This document shows positions 22,834 through 36,015 of a DNA stretch of 60,000 nucleotides, piece after piece. Positions within the stretch are counted from its first letter, which is position 1. Each line of letters starts with the position of its first letter. The stretch covers positions 17,919,201-17,979,200 of the forward strand of contig NC_092670.1 in NCBI RefSeq assembly GCF_964355755.1, given 5' to 3'. This DNA is from Antedon mediterranea. Its lineage: Eukaryota > Echinodermata > Crinoidea > Comatulida > Antedonidae. Made by a program: the position numbers and the translations under genes. The notes under the pieces are model-generated. The model was not told where the DNA came from. It saw nothing but the letters and a program-made list of their open reading frames with translations, and did not search any database.

Positions 22834-25800
22834 GCGAGATATTTATCAACTAAATTAACTCTTTAATTTTAATTAAACAACACGTGAAAATGTGTGTTAG
22901 TGAATATAACTACTTCATATACGCTAATGTTACAACAACATATAACACAAAAATAAACAAAAACAGCATAATAATATAACAATTTATTAAAAATTATCTA
23001 TAACACCCACAATAATAAAGAATAATAAACATAATATAGTGGCGTGGGTTTATATTAGATTATTATAAGTGGTAAGATTTTTTGCTAACATGTAATTTTT
23101 TTTCTTCAAAATTACATAAATTATCAGAAACTAGATGGTACGCTCGCTTCGCTCGCGTACCATCTAGGTCGTGCCCACAGATGGTTCTCGAATACACAGT
23201 AATTTCAGCGTAACAAAACTGGCGATTTCAAATGTACGTACCGCAATACATTGTCGTTTACAGAAACGAATAAATACACACGATGATTTATGTACTCAAC
23301 TAAAATTAGCACCCTGGGAATTACTTCCGAAGGAGAAACTTATCACAAAATGAGTCAAAATTTTTGATTTGGACTCATTTAAAGAAACCCAATTTGTGTT
23401 TTGTATGTAACATTAGGGTTGAGGGATGGGAAAGCGGATAGGTACAAAGAGGAACAATTTCTTAATATATTCTTTATCCACTCAGTAACGAAATATTTTT
23501 TTCATGTTTTATAGTCCTATAAATAATATACCTCTAAATACAGTAAAACATTTGCGATTTAATACTTTATTTTATTTATTTATTTCTTTCTTTTAAATAT
23601 TCATTGTACACTAATTTTCCCCGTGTATGGCAAGAGATTCCGAATTATATTAGAGAACATTCTTTATTTAGTTTAGTTAAAACTGTCACTGTCATAATCG
23701 ATTGAAATATTAAAGTACATGTCACGATACACCACTACGACGTTTATATTTTTGGTAATTATTATATAGATACAAACGTTGAGAAAGAACTGTCAGTATA
23801 AAGTTTATTTGTATATAATAATGTGTTTATATATCTAACAGTAGAGACTATCCACAATCTCAGTAATAAAGTTTATTTGTATATATTTTTATATTACATC
23901 TAACAGTACGAACATTCACAGTAAGAAATGTTCGATTCAAAAATAGTTCATAGGTATTTACAGTATTGTCAAAGTATTGCAAGTTTATTCTCAAAGGGCC
24001 CATATATTTACCTACCGTATGTGTTAAACCAAGGGCTCATAAATTTACCTACTTGTGTTAAACCAAACTCTGGCAGACTGAGAGATTGGGATGTTCCATT
24101 CATCGAAAATCAATACATTTGTATAATCGTATATTAAATCTATCAACATTATGATGCTGTACTCTAGCTGTTCAACCAGTTTTCAGCTATTAAAAACAAT
24201 TATCGTAGGAGGAGATAGGAAAATGCGAAGCCTCCTCGCATTTTTGTGGCGGGTATTTTTCAAGATGGACATCCATTAGACAGTGTATACCACGATCGGA
24301 AAACACCCCTATTTGGGGCCAATCGTTGAACCTAAATTTGTTTCAATCGTCAATAACTAATTACCTAACTCAATTTAATTAGTAAACAGGGTTATATCAG
24401 GTGGTTAAAATCAGTACCGAAAGTATGAACCAACTTTATATATCATCGAGTAAAAATTCTATAAATTAACCGAGATTTATCGAATTTTGCCCTTACGTAA
24501 ATATATATATAGATAACAATCATAATAAAAAAAAAACATAATAATATACCTAAAACAGAACATAACATAGCCCCCTAATTAAAATAAAATAACATAACAT
24601 ACATGAAAACTAAAAAAAACAACTAAAAAACATAAACAAGGCTCTAAAAAAACTGAAAAACAAATATATATATATATATATATATACAGGTTGAAATTAT
24701 CAGACCGTTAGGATAGAGTGCTCAATACCAAGGTAGAGCATAAATAAATAAAATAACAGCAGAAAACTTGGTTACTTCATTGTTTTAATCACTACAATAT
24801 ATATATATATATATAAAAGAAAAATGTATCATACCTCCTAAAACTGTTATTAAAAAAATAGTGACGCTTTAGTAGTTATTACAGTAGTCTATGACCATAC
24901 ATACATAATTGGCGTTTATATACCGTAGTAGGCCTATACTTCTTCTGTAGTTTATAAATAGTATCGCGGTAATACGTGGATTTGATTTGTCGTATTGAAA
25001 CTACATAGCAATTGGCCTTGGTTGGAGAAACACCAATCATGACTCAATAAGTAAGTGACGTATCGGTTAGTTTGCGCGTATTCATGTTTATCCATGCATA
25101 AAACACCGTAACGTCAATCATGCATAAATGTAGCATAGGCCTACAGGAATCTATCCGGAATATTTAGTTACACAATAGTATTCATTTCTTTCATTTACTT
25201 TTAACTGATATTTAACACCACTAAGCTACTGTATATCGTAAGCATTTCATTGTTAGACTCTTTCCACATTGTGTATTATTATTATACAAATTTACCATTA
25301 CTATTGTAAAGCTTATTGACTGATTTTATTCTACCTCTTTGGTAAAATAGACAGTTGTCACAGCAGAAGGTCGAGTACATCACTCACAAAACAATTAACA
25401 TATACTGTACAGAGAAAAACACTAATAGTTATTGGTCAACAATTAGATCACTGTTGGCATTGAGATGTATGTTTGCTGCATGGCAATCATAAGTTTATTT
25501 ATTTTTTTGCGCACAGGCTTCTTTCGACCATATTTATGACTGGATTCAAGTCTGGGATATGCACTAAATTTTCTGTGCAGCAACATAATGAATGTTGTTA
25601 ACGATATCTAAGCCTTTCGTCTGGAAATATTTAGTGTTTTTGATAAAGCAAAAGAGACACTGAAATCGGGCGCGATTGGGACGCCACCAAAATTTTTGTC
25701 GTAAACTTCAAACGGCGCCCCGTACCTTACAACGAAAGCAATTGCTTACGTCATGATATTCAGTCAGTCGATGCAGATGACTGATTTCGAAAGGCTGGCG

Positions 25801-27766
25801 CCAAAAATGGTAATTTTATGTCAAAGAATTCGGGATACAGATAGGCCTATTGTATGTTTTTTTTTCCGGGTATTAACAAATCCGGTAGCAACATTGTTTA
25901 CAAAACAAAGCTTGAACTAAAGTTCGGTATAAAACTATACAATAAAAAGACACATAGCCTAATTTTTGTTATTAGGTTCCGTGAAAATAGGATTTAAAGT
26001 CGTTTTTTAGCGGGGTTATTACCCCTTCTTTACCATACCCTCCTATACTGATGACATCATTGTTTGATTTTGATTTTTAAATTCGTATTTCATAGAAATT
26101 ACAAACATTACATGAAATCACCAAAACGTTGAAAATGTAAATTTTAAAATCCGACATTAATATTTATACCGAACATTAAATTGAAAACGAAACTGACGTT
26201 AGAAAATCGTTATTAGTAGACCGTAGGCCTACATATATTAATTAAGTATTTAGGCCTAATGTTATATTAGTAAACAATAATGTTAGTCAATAATATTATT
26301 AGTTCATGTTGGGATTTGTAGGCCTACTATTATATAAAGGTTCATTACCTATTCAGTTTTCACTAAACTGACGTGAAATTTTCCTTATTAGTGTTGATGA
26401 TCAAAGGGTTTCATTACATCAAAATACAATACTCTGGAGTAATAACTATCTTAGATCTTTATCTATACTTTCAAAATGAAATGTTAAAACATCATCAAGT
26501 TAAAAAGTGCTGACACTGCCGGTAAAAACACCTTGAAAATATCCTATATGAGTAACTATTCATCATAGCAATAAGCGGTGTTATAGATCAAACGGTACAG
26601 TATACAAAACCTCGACTTCATCAGCGGTACTTTGACCGATACTCCATTTCCCTATATAAACCATACGGGAACTAACTATAATATAAAATATATATTTTTG
26701 TTATGGTTGTGGTCGGTTGGAAGTGTAAACGCAGTACACTCCTCATTTCCGTTTATGGCTTAAACACGCGTTATACTTTATGAATTCATTTGCGGAAACA
26801 TTTCTGTTAAATTTCCCTTTTTTTCGTTTTTAAACACTATACCGAATTTAATATCAAGGAAACTTTGCACTTAACCCACACCGAATTAAAGCCAACATAC
26901 TTGTTAGGTCAGTATTTTCAGAATGATGTTAATAATTATTATTGGATTAATTCTCTCTTTCACAGGAGGAAATCATTGCTAAAATGATACCTTATTGTTT
27001 CGTAAGGCCCTATTGTATTTTGTATTGTTTTTATATTGATTTTATTGTTTTTCTTCCTTCCTCTCAATTGAATACATTGAATTTTAATAAAATTGTATAC
27101 GGTATTGGGTTAAAATTATACATTGTAATTAAAATTTCAATGTCTGTACATTATAAACAGTACACAATATGTACAACAATCACGCCCACCTCACCACACT
27201 CAAAGGTCACCGCGTATATTACGGAAATTCCCTTCTTGTTGAGATTCACGCTATATTAATTATAAGTAAGTGATTTTTATATTGCGTATTCTATTTTTAT
27301 TTTTTCAAACAAATACAAATCCAACTAACAACCGTAATGTTTACCGTAATAGTAGTACGGTAGTACGGTAACTTCGAAACGTAAGGCCATATATTCTATA
27401 AACATTATTTCGTTCTTTCATTATGATGTAAACGGCTATTTATTTCTTTATTTAAATTTTCCAGACCGAGTCGTCACCCTACTGGATTTTCGGTGCTGTA
27501 TCTCCACATACGACAATACTTTTTGTTTACAGTTTTGTACAGTATCGTAAGGAATATGCCTTAATACATCATCTAATGTGTATCATATGTGGTGCCTGTA
27601 TCAATCATGTAAAAGAGATTATTGATTAGATTATTTATGATAGGCCTATGCCTACATGTGAAACGTATATGATGCTGTATTATTATTAAATAACATTCCC
27701 TGCGGACAATTAAACGAAGTACCGGGAAATGATATGTCAAATATATTGTACTTAATCTATCCAATT
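22834..27766. other. long intergenic stretch, no gene recognised
   Basis: About 4.9 kb of AT-rich DNA with no convincing exon, only short open frames without domains. Contents seen: a 37-bp palindrome at 23131-23167, a short hairpin at 24221-24245 (AAAATGCGA..TCGCATTTT), (AT)n runs at 24661-24687 and 24797-24817, and many TAGGCCTA words. An exon of the TPR-TIR gene's 5' end could be hidden here. Confidence 0.5.
23131..23167. repeat. perfect 13-bp inverted repeat around a TCGCTTCGCTC core
   Basis: CTAGATGGTACGC and GCGTACCATCTAG are exact inverse copies flanking TCGCTTCGCTC. The hairpin is GC-rich in an AT-rich setting. Such GCTCGCTTCGCTCGC cores are often seen at ends of mobile elements, but the partner end was not found. 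Confidence 0.6.
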
Positions 27767-30700
27767 AACACTCGTCAGAATTATATCGGTATCGTAACTC
27801 GACTCATTTAATGCGGGAGAACACTCGTCAGAATTATATCGGTATCGTAACTCGACTCATTTAATGCGGGAGAATACTCGTCAGAATTATATCGGTACAG
27901 TAACTTGACTCATTTAATGCGGGAGAACACTCATCAGAATTATATCGGTACAGTAACTTGACTCATTTAATGCGGGAGAATACTCGTCAGAATTATATCG
28001 GTACCGTAACTTGACTCATTTAATACGGGAGAACACTCGTCAGAATTATATCGGTATCGTAACTTGACTCATTTAATGCGGGAGAACACTCGTCAGAATT
28101 ATATCGGTACAGTAACTTGACTCATTTTATGCGGGAGAATACTCGTCAGAATTATATCGGTACCGTAACTTGACTCATTTATTACGGGAGAACACTCGTC
28201 AGAATTATATCGGTATCGTAACTCGACTCATTTAATACGGGAGAACACTCGTCAGAATTATATCGGTATCGTAACTTGACTCATTTAATGCGGGAGAATA
28301 CTCGTCAGAATTATATCGGTACCGTAACTTGACTCATTTATTACGGGAGAACACTCGTCAGAATTATATCGGTATCGTAACTCGACTCATTTAATACGGG
28401 AGAACACTCGTCAGAATTATATCGGTACCGTAACTTGACTCATTTAATACGGGAGAACACTCGTCAGAATTATATCGGTACCGTAACTCGACTCATTTTA
28501 TGCGGGAGAACACTCGTCAGAATTATATCGGTACAGTAACTTGACTCATTTAATACGGGAGAATACTCGTCAGAATTATATCGGTACCGTAACTCGACTC
28601 ATTTAATACGGGAGAACATTCGTCAGAATTATATCGGTATCGTAACTCGACTCATTTAATACAGGAGAATACTCGTCAGAATTATATCGGTACCGTAACG
28701 TGACTCATTTAATACGGGAGAACACTCGTCAGAATTATATCGGTACCGTAACTTGACTCATTTAATACAGGAGAACACTCGTCAGAATTATATCGGTACC
28801 GTAACTGGATTCATTTAATACGGGGGAATACTCGCCAGAATTATATCGGTACCGTAACTCGACTCATTTAATGCGGGAGAACACTCGTCAGAATTATATC
28901 GGTACCGTAACTGGATTCATTTAATACGGGAGAATACTCGCCAGAATTACATCGGTACCGTAACTTGACTCATTTAATACGGGAGAACACTCGTCAGAAT
29001 TATATCGGTACCGTAACTGGATTCATTTAATACGGGAGAATACTCGCCAGAATTATATCGGTACCGTAACTCGACTCATTTAATGCGGGAGAACACTCGT
29101 CAGAATTATATCGGTATCGTAACTCGACTCATTTAATACAGGAGAATACTCGTCAGAATTATATCGGTACCGTAACGCGACTCATTTAATACGGGAGAAC
29201 ACTCGTCAGAATTATATCGGTACCGTAACTCGACTCATTTAATACGGGAGAACACTCGTCAGAATTATATCGGTATCGTAACTTGACTCATTTAATACGG
29301 GAGAACACTCGTCAGAATTATATCGGTACCGTAACTGGATTCATTTAATACGGGAGAATACTCGCCAGAATTATATCGGTACCGTAACTCGACTCATTTA
29401 ATGCGGGAGAACACTCGTCAGAATTATATCGGTATCGTAACTTGACTCATTTAATGCGGGAGAATACTCGTCAGAATTATATCGGTATCGTAACTCGACT
29501 CATTTAATGCGGGAGAACACTCGTCAGAATTGTATCGGTACCGTAACTTGACTCATTTAATGCGGGAGAATACTCGTCAGAATTATATCAGTACCGTAAC
29601 TTGACTCATTTAATGCGGGAGAATACTCGTCAGAATTATATCGGTACCGTAACTTGACTCATTTAATGCGGGAGAACACTCGTCAGAATTATATCGGTAC
29701 CGTAACTTGACTCATTTAATACGGGAGAACACTCGTCAGAATTATATCGGTACCGTAACTTGACTCATTTAATGCGGGAGAATACTCGTCAGAATTATAT
29801 CGGTACCGTAACTTGACTCATTTAATACGGGAGAACACTCGTCAGAATTATATCGGTATCGTAACTTGACTCATTTAATGCGGGAGAACACTCGTCAGAA
29901 TTATATCGGTATCGTAACTTGACTCATTTAATGCGGGAGAATACTCGTCAGAATTATATCGGTACCGTAACTGGATTCATTTAATACGGGAGAATACTCG
30001 CCAGAATTATATCGGTACCGTAACTCGACTCATTTAATGCGGGAGAACACTCGTCAGAATTATATCGGTATCGTAACTTGACTCATTTAATGCGGGAGAA
30101 TACTCGTCAGAATTATATCGGTATCGTAACTCGACTCATTTAATGCGGGAGAACACTCGTCAGAATTGTATCGGTACCGTAACTTGACTCATTTAATGCG
30201 GGAGAATACTCGTCAGAATTATATCAGTACCGTAACTTGACTCATTTAATGCGGGAGAATACTCGTCAGAATTATATCGGTACCGTAACTTGACTCATTT
30301 AATGCGGGAGAACACTCGTCAGAATTATATCGGTACCGTAACTTGACTCATTTAATACGGGAGAACACTCGTCAGAATTATATCGGTACCGTAACTTGAC
30401 TCATTTAATGCGGGAGAATACTCGTCAGAATTATATCGGTACCGTAACTTGACTCATTTAATACGGGAGAACACTCGTCAGAATTATATCGGTATCGTAA
30501 CTTGACTCATTTAATGCGGGAGAACACTCGTCAGAATTATATCGGTATCGTAACTTGACTCATTTAATGCGGGAGAATACTCGTCAGAATTATATCGGTA
30601 TCGTAACTTGACTCATTTAATACGGGAGAATACTCGTCAGAATTATATCGGTATCGTAACTTGACTCATTTAATGCGGGAGAATACTCGTCAGAATTATA

Positions 30701-32370
30701 TCGGTATCGTAACTTGACTCATTTAATACGGGAGAATACTCGTCAGAATTATATCGATATCGTAACTTGACTCATTTAATACGGGAGAATACTCGTCAGA
30801 ATTATATCGGTATCGTAACTTGACTCATTTAATACGGGAGAATACTCGTCAGAATTATATCGGTATCGTAACTTGACTCATTTAATACGGGAGAACACTC
30901 GTCAGAATTATATCGGTACCGTAACTGGATTCATTTAATACGGGAGAATACTCGTCAGAATTATATCGGTATCGTAACTTGACTCATTTAATACGGGAGA
31001 ACACTCGTCAGAATTATATCGGTATCGTAACTTGACTCATTTAATACGGGAGAACACTCGTCAGAATTATATCGGTACCGTAACTGGATTCATTTAATAC
31101 GGGAGAATACTCGCCAGAATTATATCGGTACCGTAACTCGACTCATTTAATGCGGGAGAACACTCGTCAGAATTATATCGGTATCGTAACTTGACTCATT
31201 TAATGCGGGAGAATACTCGTCAGAATTATATCGGTATCGTAACTCGACTCATTTAATGCGGGAGAACACTCGTCAGAATTGTATCGGTACCGTAACTTGA
31301 CTCATTTAATGCGGGAGAATACTCGTCAGAATTATATCAGTACCGTAACTTGACTCATTTAATGCGGGAGAATACTCGTCAGAATTATATCGGTACCGTA
31401 ACTTGACTCATTTAATGCGGGAGAACACTCGTCAGAATTATATCGGTACCGTAACTTGACTCATTTAATACGGGAGAACACTCGTCAGAATTATATCGGT
31501 ACCGTAACTTGACTCATTTAATGCGGGAGAATACTCGTCAGAATTATATCGGTACCGTAACTTGACTCATTTAATACGGGAGAACACTCGTCAGAATTAT
31601 ATCGGTATCGTAACTTGACTCATTTAATGCGGGAGAACACTCGTCAGAATTATATCGGTATCGTAACTTGACTCATTTAATGCGGGAGAATACTCGTCAG
31701 AATTATATCGGTATCGTAACTTGACTCATTTAATACGGGAGAATACTCGTCAGAATTATATCGGTATCGTAACTTGACTCATTTAATGCGGGAGAATACT
31801 CGTCAGAATTATATCGGTATCGTAACTTGACTCATTTAATACGGGAGAATACTCGTCAGAATTATATCGATATCGTAACTTGACTCATTTAATACGGGAG
31901 AATACTCGTCAGAATTATATCGGTATCGTAACTTGACTCATTTAATACGGGAGAATACTCGTCAGAATTATATCGGTATCGTAACTTGACTCATTTAATG
32001 CGGGAGAATACTCGTCAGAATTATATCGGTATCGTAACTTGACTCATTTAATGCGGGAGAACACTCGTCAGAATTATATCGGTATCGTAACTTGACTCAT
32101 TTAATGCGGGAGAATACTCGTCAGAATTATATCGGTATCGTAACTTGACTCAATTAATGCGGCAGAACACTCGTCAGAATTATATCGGTATCGTAACTTC
32201 ACTCAATTAATGCGGGAGAACACTCGTCAGAATTATATCGGTATCGTAACTCGATACATTTAATACGGCAGAACACTCGTCAGAATTATATCGGTACCGT
32301 AACTTGACTCATTTAATGCGGGAGAACACTCGTCATAATTATATCGGTATCGTAACTCGATTCATTCATT
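27767..32370 (+). repeat. 53-bp minisatellite, ~87 units
   Basis: The unit CACTCGTCAGAATTATATCG + GTACCGTAACTTGACTCATT + TAATGCGGGAGAA is 53 bases (CTCGTCA at 27771 recurs at 27824). Units vary at a few fixed positions: GGTACC/GGTATC/GGTACAG, CTTGACTCA/CTCGACTCA/CTGGATTCA, ATGCGGG/ATACGGG, ACACTC/ATACTC. Private variants (GAATTGTATC at 29526, 30162 and 31275; ATCGATATC at 30753 and 31866) recur at 636 and 1113 bases, exactly 12 and 21 units, showing block duplications. The TTGACTCA version contains TGACTCA, the AP-1/TRE consensus. The array is interrupted by a LINE and resumes at 33866. Confidence 0.97.
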
Positions 32371-33865
32371 CAAACTATCGTCCCATATCGCTGTTGCCCA
32401 TTTTTTCGAAAGTTTTTGAAAAGATTATCCATAATCAATTATACAATTATCTTACAAAATGTAAAGTGTTAAGCAACAATCAATATGGATTTAGAAACAA
32501 ACACTCAACTTCTCATGCTATGATCGACTTGGTCCATAAAATATTAAATGCATTTGAAAAAAGGAATATGCACTTACTACCTTTATGGATTTGTCAAAAG
32601 CGTTTGACATTATCGATCACAGTATTCTGTTGAGCAAATTGGCGCATTATGGTATAAGAGGCATCGTTTTAATGTGGTTTAGAAACTATTTAAGTGGCCG
32701 CAAACAATATGTTTATGCCAACGGTAGATCATCATGTTTAAAAGACACCAATATAGGGGTGCCACAGGGTTCTGTTTTAGGACCACTTTTGTTTTTAATT
32801 TACATCAATGATATAAGTCGAGCAAGTAGTAAAATAGATATAATTAGTTTTGCTGACGACACAACTTGTATAACAAGGGGAGATGACCCTACAATGTTAA
32901 ACCATACTATGAATATTGAACTAGAAAAAATAAACGTATGGCTTAAAGCAAATAAGCTGTTACTGAATGTCAGCAAAACTAATTACGTTGTTTTTAGAAC
33001 TAACCAAAAGAACTTTGACAAAAACCAGTTTAAAATAAAAATGAATAATGTGTTATTACATAGAAAAGAAAATGTGACATTTCTAGGTGTAATTTTAAAC
33101 GAAAATCTTAACTGGAAACATCACATACAGCTTATTAGGAAAAAAATGTCTAGGGCAATTGGTATACTTTTAAAAGTAAGAGAATTCTTTCCTTATAAAG
33201 TCCGTATTAGTCTTTATAACACCTTAGTATTACCTCACCTTCAGTATGGTAACTTAATATGGGGAAATACATACAAGAGCACGTTAGAAGTAATACTAAA
33301 ACTCCAAAAGAGAGCTGTAAAATGCATTACCTTCTCTAAATCCAGACAAGCCCCAGAGCCACTGTTTAAGAAACTAAAAATATTAAACGTTTATGATATT
33401 TACAAAGTAAACGTCATAGGATTTATGGCAAACGTAAAATTCAATGAATTACCACATCACATTTTAAATATTTTTAATTACTGTGACAGTATTAGGCCTA
33501 CTCATAACCTCAGAACAGAAACTGAATTCGAAATTCCCTTCACAAGACTAACTTGCAGTCAACAGTTTATACACATATATGGACCAAAATTGTGGAAAGA
33601 ATTCACTTGTAATGGTGGTAATAAACCGGTTATCTTAAAGAAACAAAATAAATGTATAAAAAAACAGGTTAAAAAATACTTTTTATCACTATATGCTGAT
33701 TAACAGCTGTTTATTTAAGTTCTATATACTTGTTCTTATGTAAAAGGGTCCTACAAAAAAACGAAGCTACAGCTTTTTTATGCAGGATCCCTGTTTTCAG
33801 TTGTACTGTAATTATGATGTACTGTAATTGATGACTAAATAAATGTGGAATAAATGAAATGAAAT
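32371..33865 (+). mobile_element. 5'-truncated CR1/L2/Jockey-type LINE copy 1 (reverse transcriptase), frameshifted
   Basis: The element starts abruptly at about 32371 in the RT domain (NYRPISLLPIFSKVFEKI), so ORF1, the endonuclease and the RT start are missing. Two plus-strand frames join at about 32575-32590 by a frameshift just before FMDLSKAFDIIDH. The second frame (to the stop at 33701-33703) has [20 protein letters not shown] and FADDTT (catalytic Asp-Asp), then the thumb and C-terminal region ending GPKLWKEF...[11 protein letters not shown] 3' UTR with GATGACTAAATAAATGTGG and an (AAATG)n-like tail ends at about 33865. The element is flanked on both sides by the 53-bp minisatellite. Copy 2 lies at 38785. 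Confidence 0.92.
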
Positions 33866-33976
33866 TTAATACGGGAGAACACTCGTCAGAATTATATCGG
33901 TACCGTAACTTGACTCATTTAATGCGGGAGAACACTCGTCAGAATTATATCGGTACCGTAACTTGACTCATTTAAT
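33866..33976 (+). repeat. 53-bp minisatellite, right-hand remnant after the LINE
   Basis: About two more units of the same 53-bp repeat (AATACGGGAGAACACTCGTC..., CTTGACTCATTTAAT) directly follow the LINE tail. This shows that the LINE landed inside the array. Confidence 0.95.
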
Positions 33977-34270
33977 AAATGCCATGTATGACATAACCTT
34001 AAATCACTTGAGTTTTAATTGCAGGCAATATTTGTCTTTAAAAAAATTTAATCAATACCTTGAAAAATATACAGTAGGCCTAATTAGTTTTAAATTACAA
34101 TGAAAATTGTTGACATTTTGGAAAGTGGAACGTTTAATAGTCTGTACAACAGGCGCACGCAGGCAGGTAATTGGATCTGAATATTGACAAGCAAACGACA
34201 TACAGAAACGAAGTGGTAACGGACACGTACACATGAAAATAGTAGGCTGATATTGTTGTTCTTGTTGAAA

Positions 34271-35230
34271 ATGGAAACAAACTATACAGATACTGCGGCG
34301 TCTCCACATATCGCCATTATGTTCCTACGAACATTCGCTATCACAGTCTGTACTTGTCTTGTAATTGGCGGGAACATTATAAGTATTATTGTTCTTAGAC
34401 GACTGAAAACCTTGCCTGACGTCACCAAGATCTTTCTATTGTCACTTGCACTAGTAGATCTGTTCACCGGGATGTTTAATACAATATTTTCAATCATCCC
34501 TTCGATTACGTTATCATGGCCGTATGGAGATGCAATGTGTAAAGCTATTAGTCTCTCTAGTAGCATGTTTTATGGCATCTCTTTATTCTCTTTGTTGGCA
34601 ATCAGTGTGGACCGTTACATTGCTATATCAAAACCTCTTCACTACCCACTTGTAGCAACCAGGCAACGAGCTATCTGTGTCGTCATCAGTACCTGGTTCG
34701 TCACATTTGTTATCGCAGTGGCATCACTTTTTTACAAAGAAGGTCAATTTGCTTACAATCCAAATTTCTGTAACTGCATAATTCAATGGGGTGATCCAGA
34801 TTTTAAATCATGGAACCTGACAGTGATGTTTGCTTTTATATTAATCCCTAGCACTGGTATGTTACTACTTTACACCAGACTTTTCTTCGTCAGTAGAGCC
34901 CACGTGCGTAGGATTTCTGATACGCTCAAGTCACATCCGGGTACTGGTATATCGAGAAACGACTTGAAAGCACTAAAGACGATGTTTATCATAACGGGCG
35001 CGTTTAACATTGCCTGGTTGCCGTTTCTGATTGCTCATTCGTACATGACAATCACTGGTAAACACATCAATAACACTTTAGAGTTTTTTATTATATATTT
35101 ACTGATATTGAACAGTTGGTGGAACGTGGTGATATACACAGTCACTAACCGTACATACAGACAAGCAGTTGGCGGCATTTTTAAATCGTTATTTCCATGT
35201 TATTTCAAGAACCGCGCTCAGGCTACCTAA
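34271..35230 (+). CDS. intronless rhodopsin-class GPCR 1
   Basis: A seven-helix receptor of 319 residues from METNYTD; an in-frame ATG six codons upstream at 34253 gives 325. The short N-terminus has a glycosylation site (NYT). Class A marks are GGN in TM1, LALVDLF in TM2, PYGDAMCKA (TM3 Cys), [13 protein letters not shown] (DRY), STWF in TM4, FCNC (ECL2 Cys), ILIP in TM5, [10 protein letters not shown] in TM6 and NSWWNVVIY in TM7, where the usual NPxxY proline is Val. The coding frame has no introns. It is about half identical to GPCRs 2 and 3, which lie past the last ALDH8A1 exon in the same orientation. The ligand is unknown. Intronless, clustered receptors in sea urchins are thought to be chemosensory. 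Confidence 0.93.
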   Translation: METNYTDTAASPHIAIMFLRTFAITVCTCLVIGGNIISIIVLRRLKTLPDVTKIFLLSLALVDLFTGMFNTIFSIIPSITLSWPYGDAMCKAISLSSSMFYGISLFSLLAISVDRYIAISKPLHYPLVATRQRAICVVISTWFVTFVIAVASLFYKEGQFAYNPNFCNCIIQWGDPDFKSWNLTVMFAFILIPSTGMLLLYTRLFFVSRAHVRRISDTLKSHPGTGISRNDLKALKTMFIITGAFNIAWLPFLIAHSYMTITGKHINNTLEFFIIYLLILNSWWNVVIYTVTNRTYRQAVGGIFKSLFPCYFKNRAQAT

Positions 35231-35639
35231 AGTTATTAACTTGAATTCGTTTGTAAAGAAACGAAAAAATTGATACTTCAAAAGCAGTAGATTGTAACAT
35301 TTACAGTTGGACCTAGCGTAAAGCGGAGACCCCTCTCGGGCCCGGGAGTGTCCGCTTACAGGAGGTGCCTCTACGGAACATTTTGATACCTGATATTTTA
35401 CGTGTATCGAGTTGCTCTCACTTTTCCATGAATTGTAAAATATTTATATTTCATTACACATTATTTAAAATCCCCTGTTGGTTCAGCCATGGAGGAAAAA
35501 ATGTATTTCCTCCATTGTTAAGCGATATATGATATCTGATACATATATGATGGCTGTTTGTCTCTTATAGAGAGTTGTGTACATACGGATGTAAGACAAC
35601 ACTTTGTGATAGAAATACATTTACGCAGAGTATATTTCC

Positions 35640-35820
35640 TTAAATTATTTCAACCCAAAACGCAAATTACTGACAAATTGACAATGCTGTGGGTATCAGT
35701 GGATATATCTCAATGGAAATGCAAAATAAAACAAGCTAAAAAGCTAAATCAAAACAATAAAGTAAAACATCCAGAAAGATTTGCAGAACTTTCATGCAAC
35801 AATAGCCCTTCATCAGTGCA
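35640..35820. repeat. dispersed repeat, copy 1 (relative at 50025-50165)
   Basis: GCTGTGGGTATCAGTGG, ATATCTCAATGGA, AAAAAGCTAAATCAAAAC and AGTAAAACA.CCAGAAA occur in the same order in both segments with about 80 percent similarity. The source element is not recognised. Confidence 0.6.
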
Positions 35821-35854
35821 AATGAATTATAATTTCAAATATATTGACTTTGTT

Positions 35855-36015
35855 TAACTAGTTAGCCTACTAGTTAAACTAGTTAGCTTTTTTTCTTTTT
35901 TATTTATTTATTTTAAACTAGTAAGCCTAGTATAGTTAACTAGTTAGCCTACTAGTTAAACTAGTTAGCATATAAGTTGAACTAGTTAGCCTACTTTAAA
36001 CTAGTTAGCCTACTA
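35855..36015. repeat. short tandem repeat of ACTAGTTAGCCT words
   Basis: ACTAGTTAGCCTACTAGTTA and shorter forms (AACTAGTTAGC, AGTTGAACTAGTTAGCC) recur irregularly about eight times, broken by a T-rich run. It lies just downstream of the ALDH8A1 terminator region. Confidence 0.75.

Noticed and set aside
27767-32370. CRISPR or coding repeat protein in the 53-bp array
   Set aside because: There are no spacers. 53 is not a multiple of three, so frames break and no long ORF exists.
32304-32370. Start of the LINE ORF at 32304
   Set aside because: Codons before about 32371 are translated minisatellite. The reverse-transcriptase homology starts at NYRPIS.
35558-35857. 99-aa ORF
   Set aside because: It overlaps a dispersed repeat whose other copy (50025-50165) does not keep the frame, and no domain is seen.
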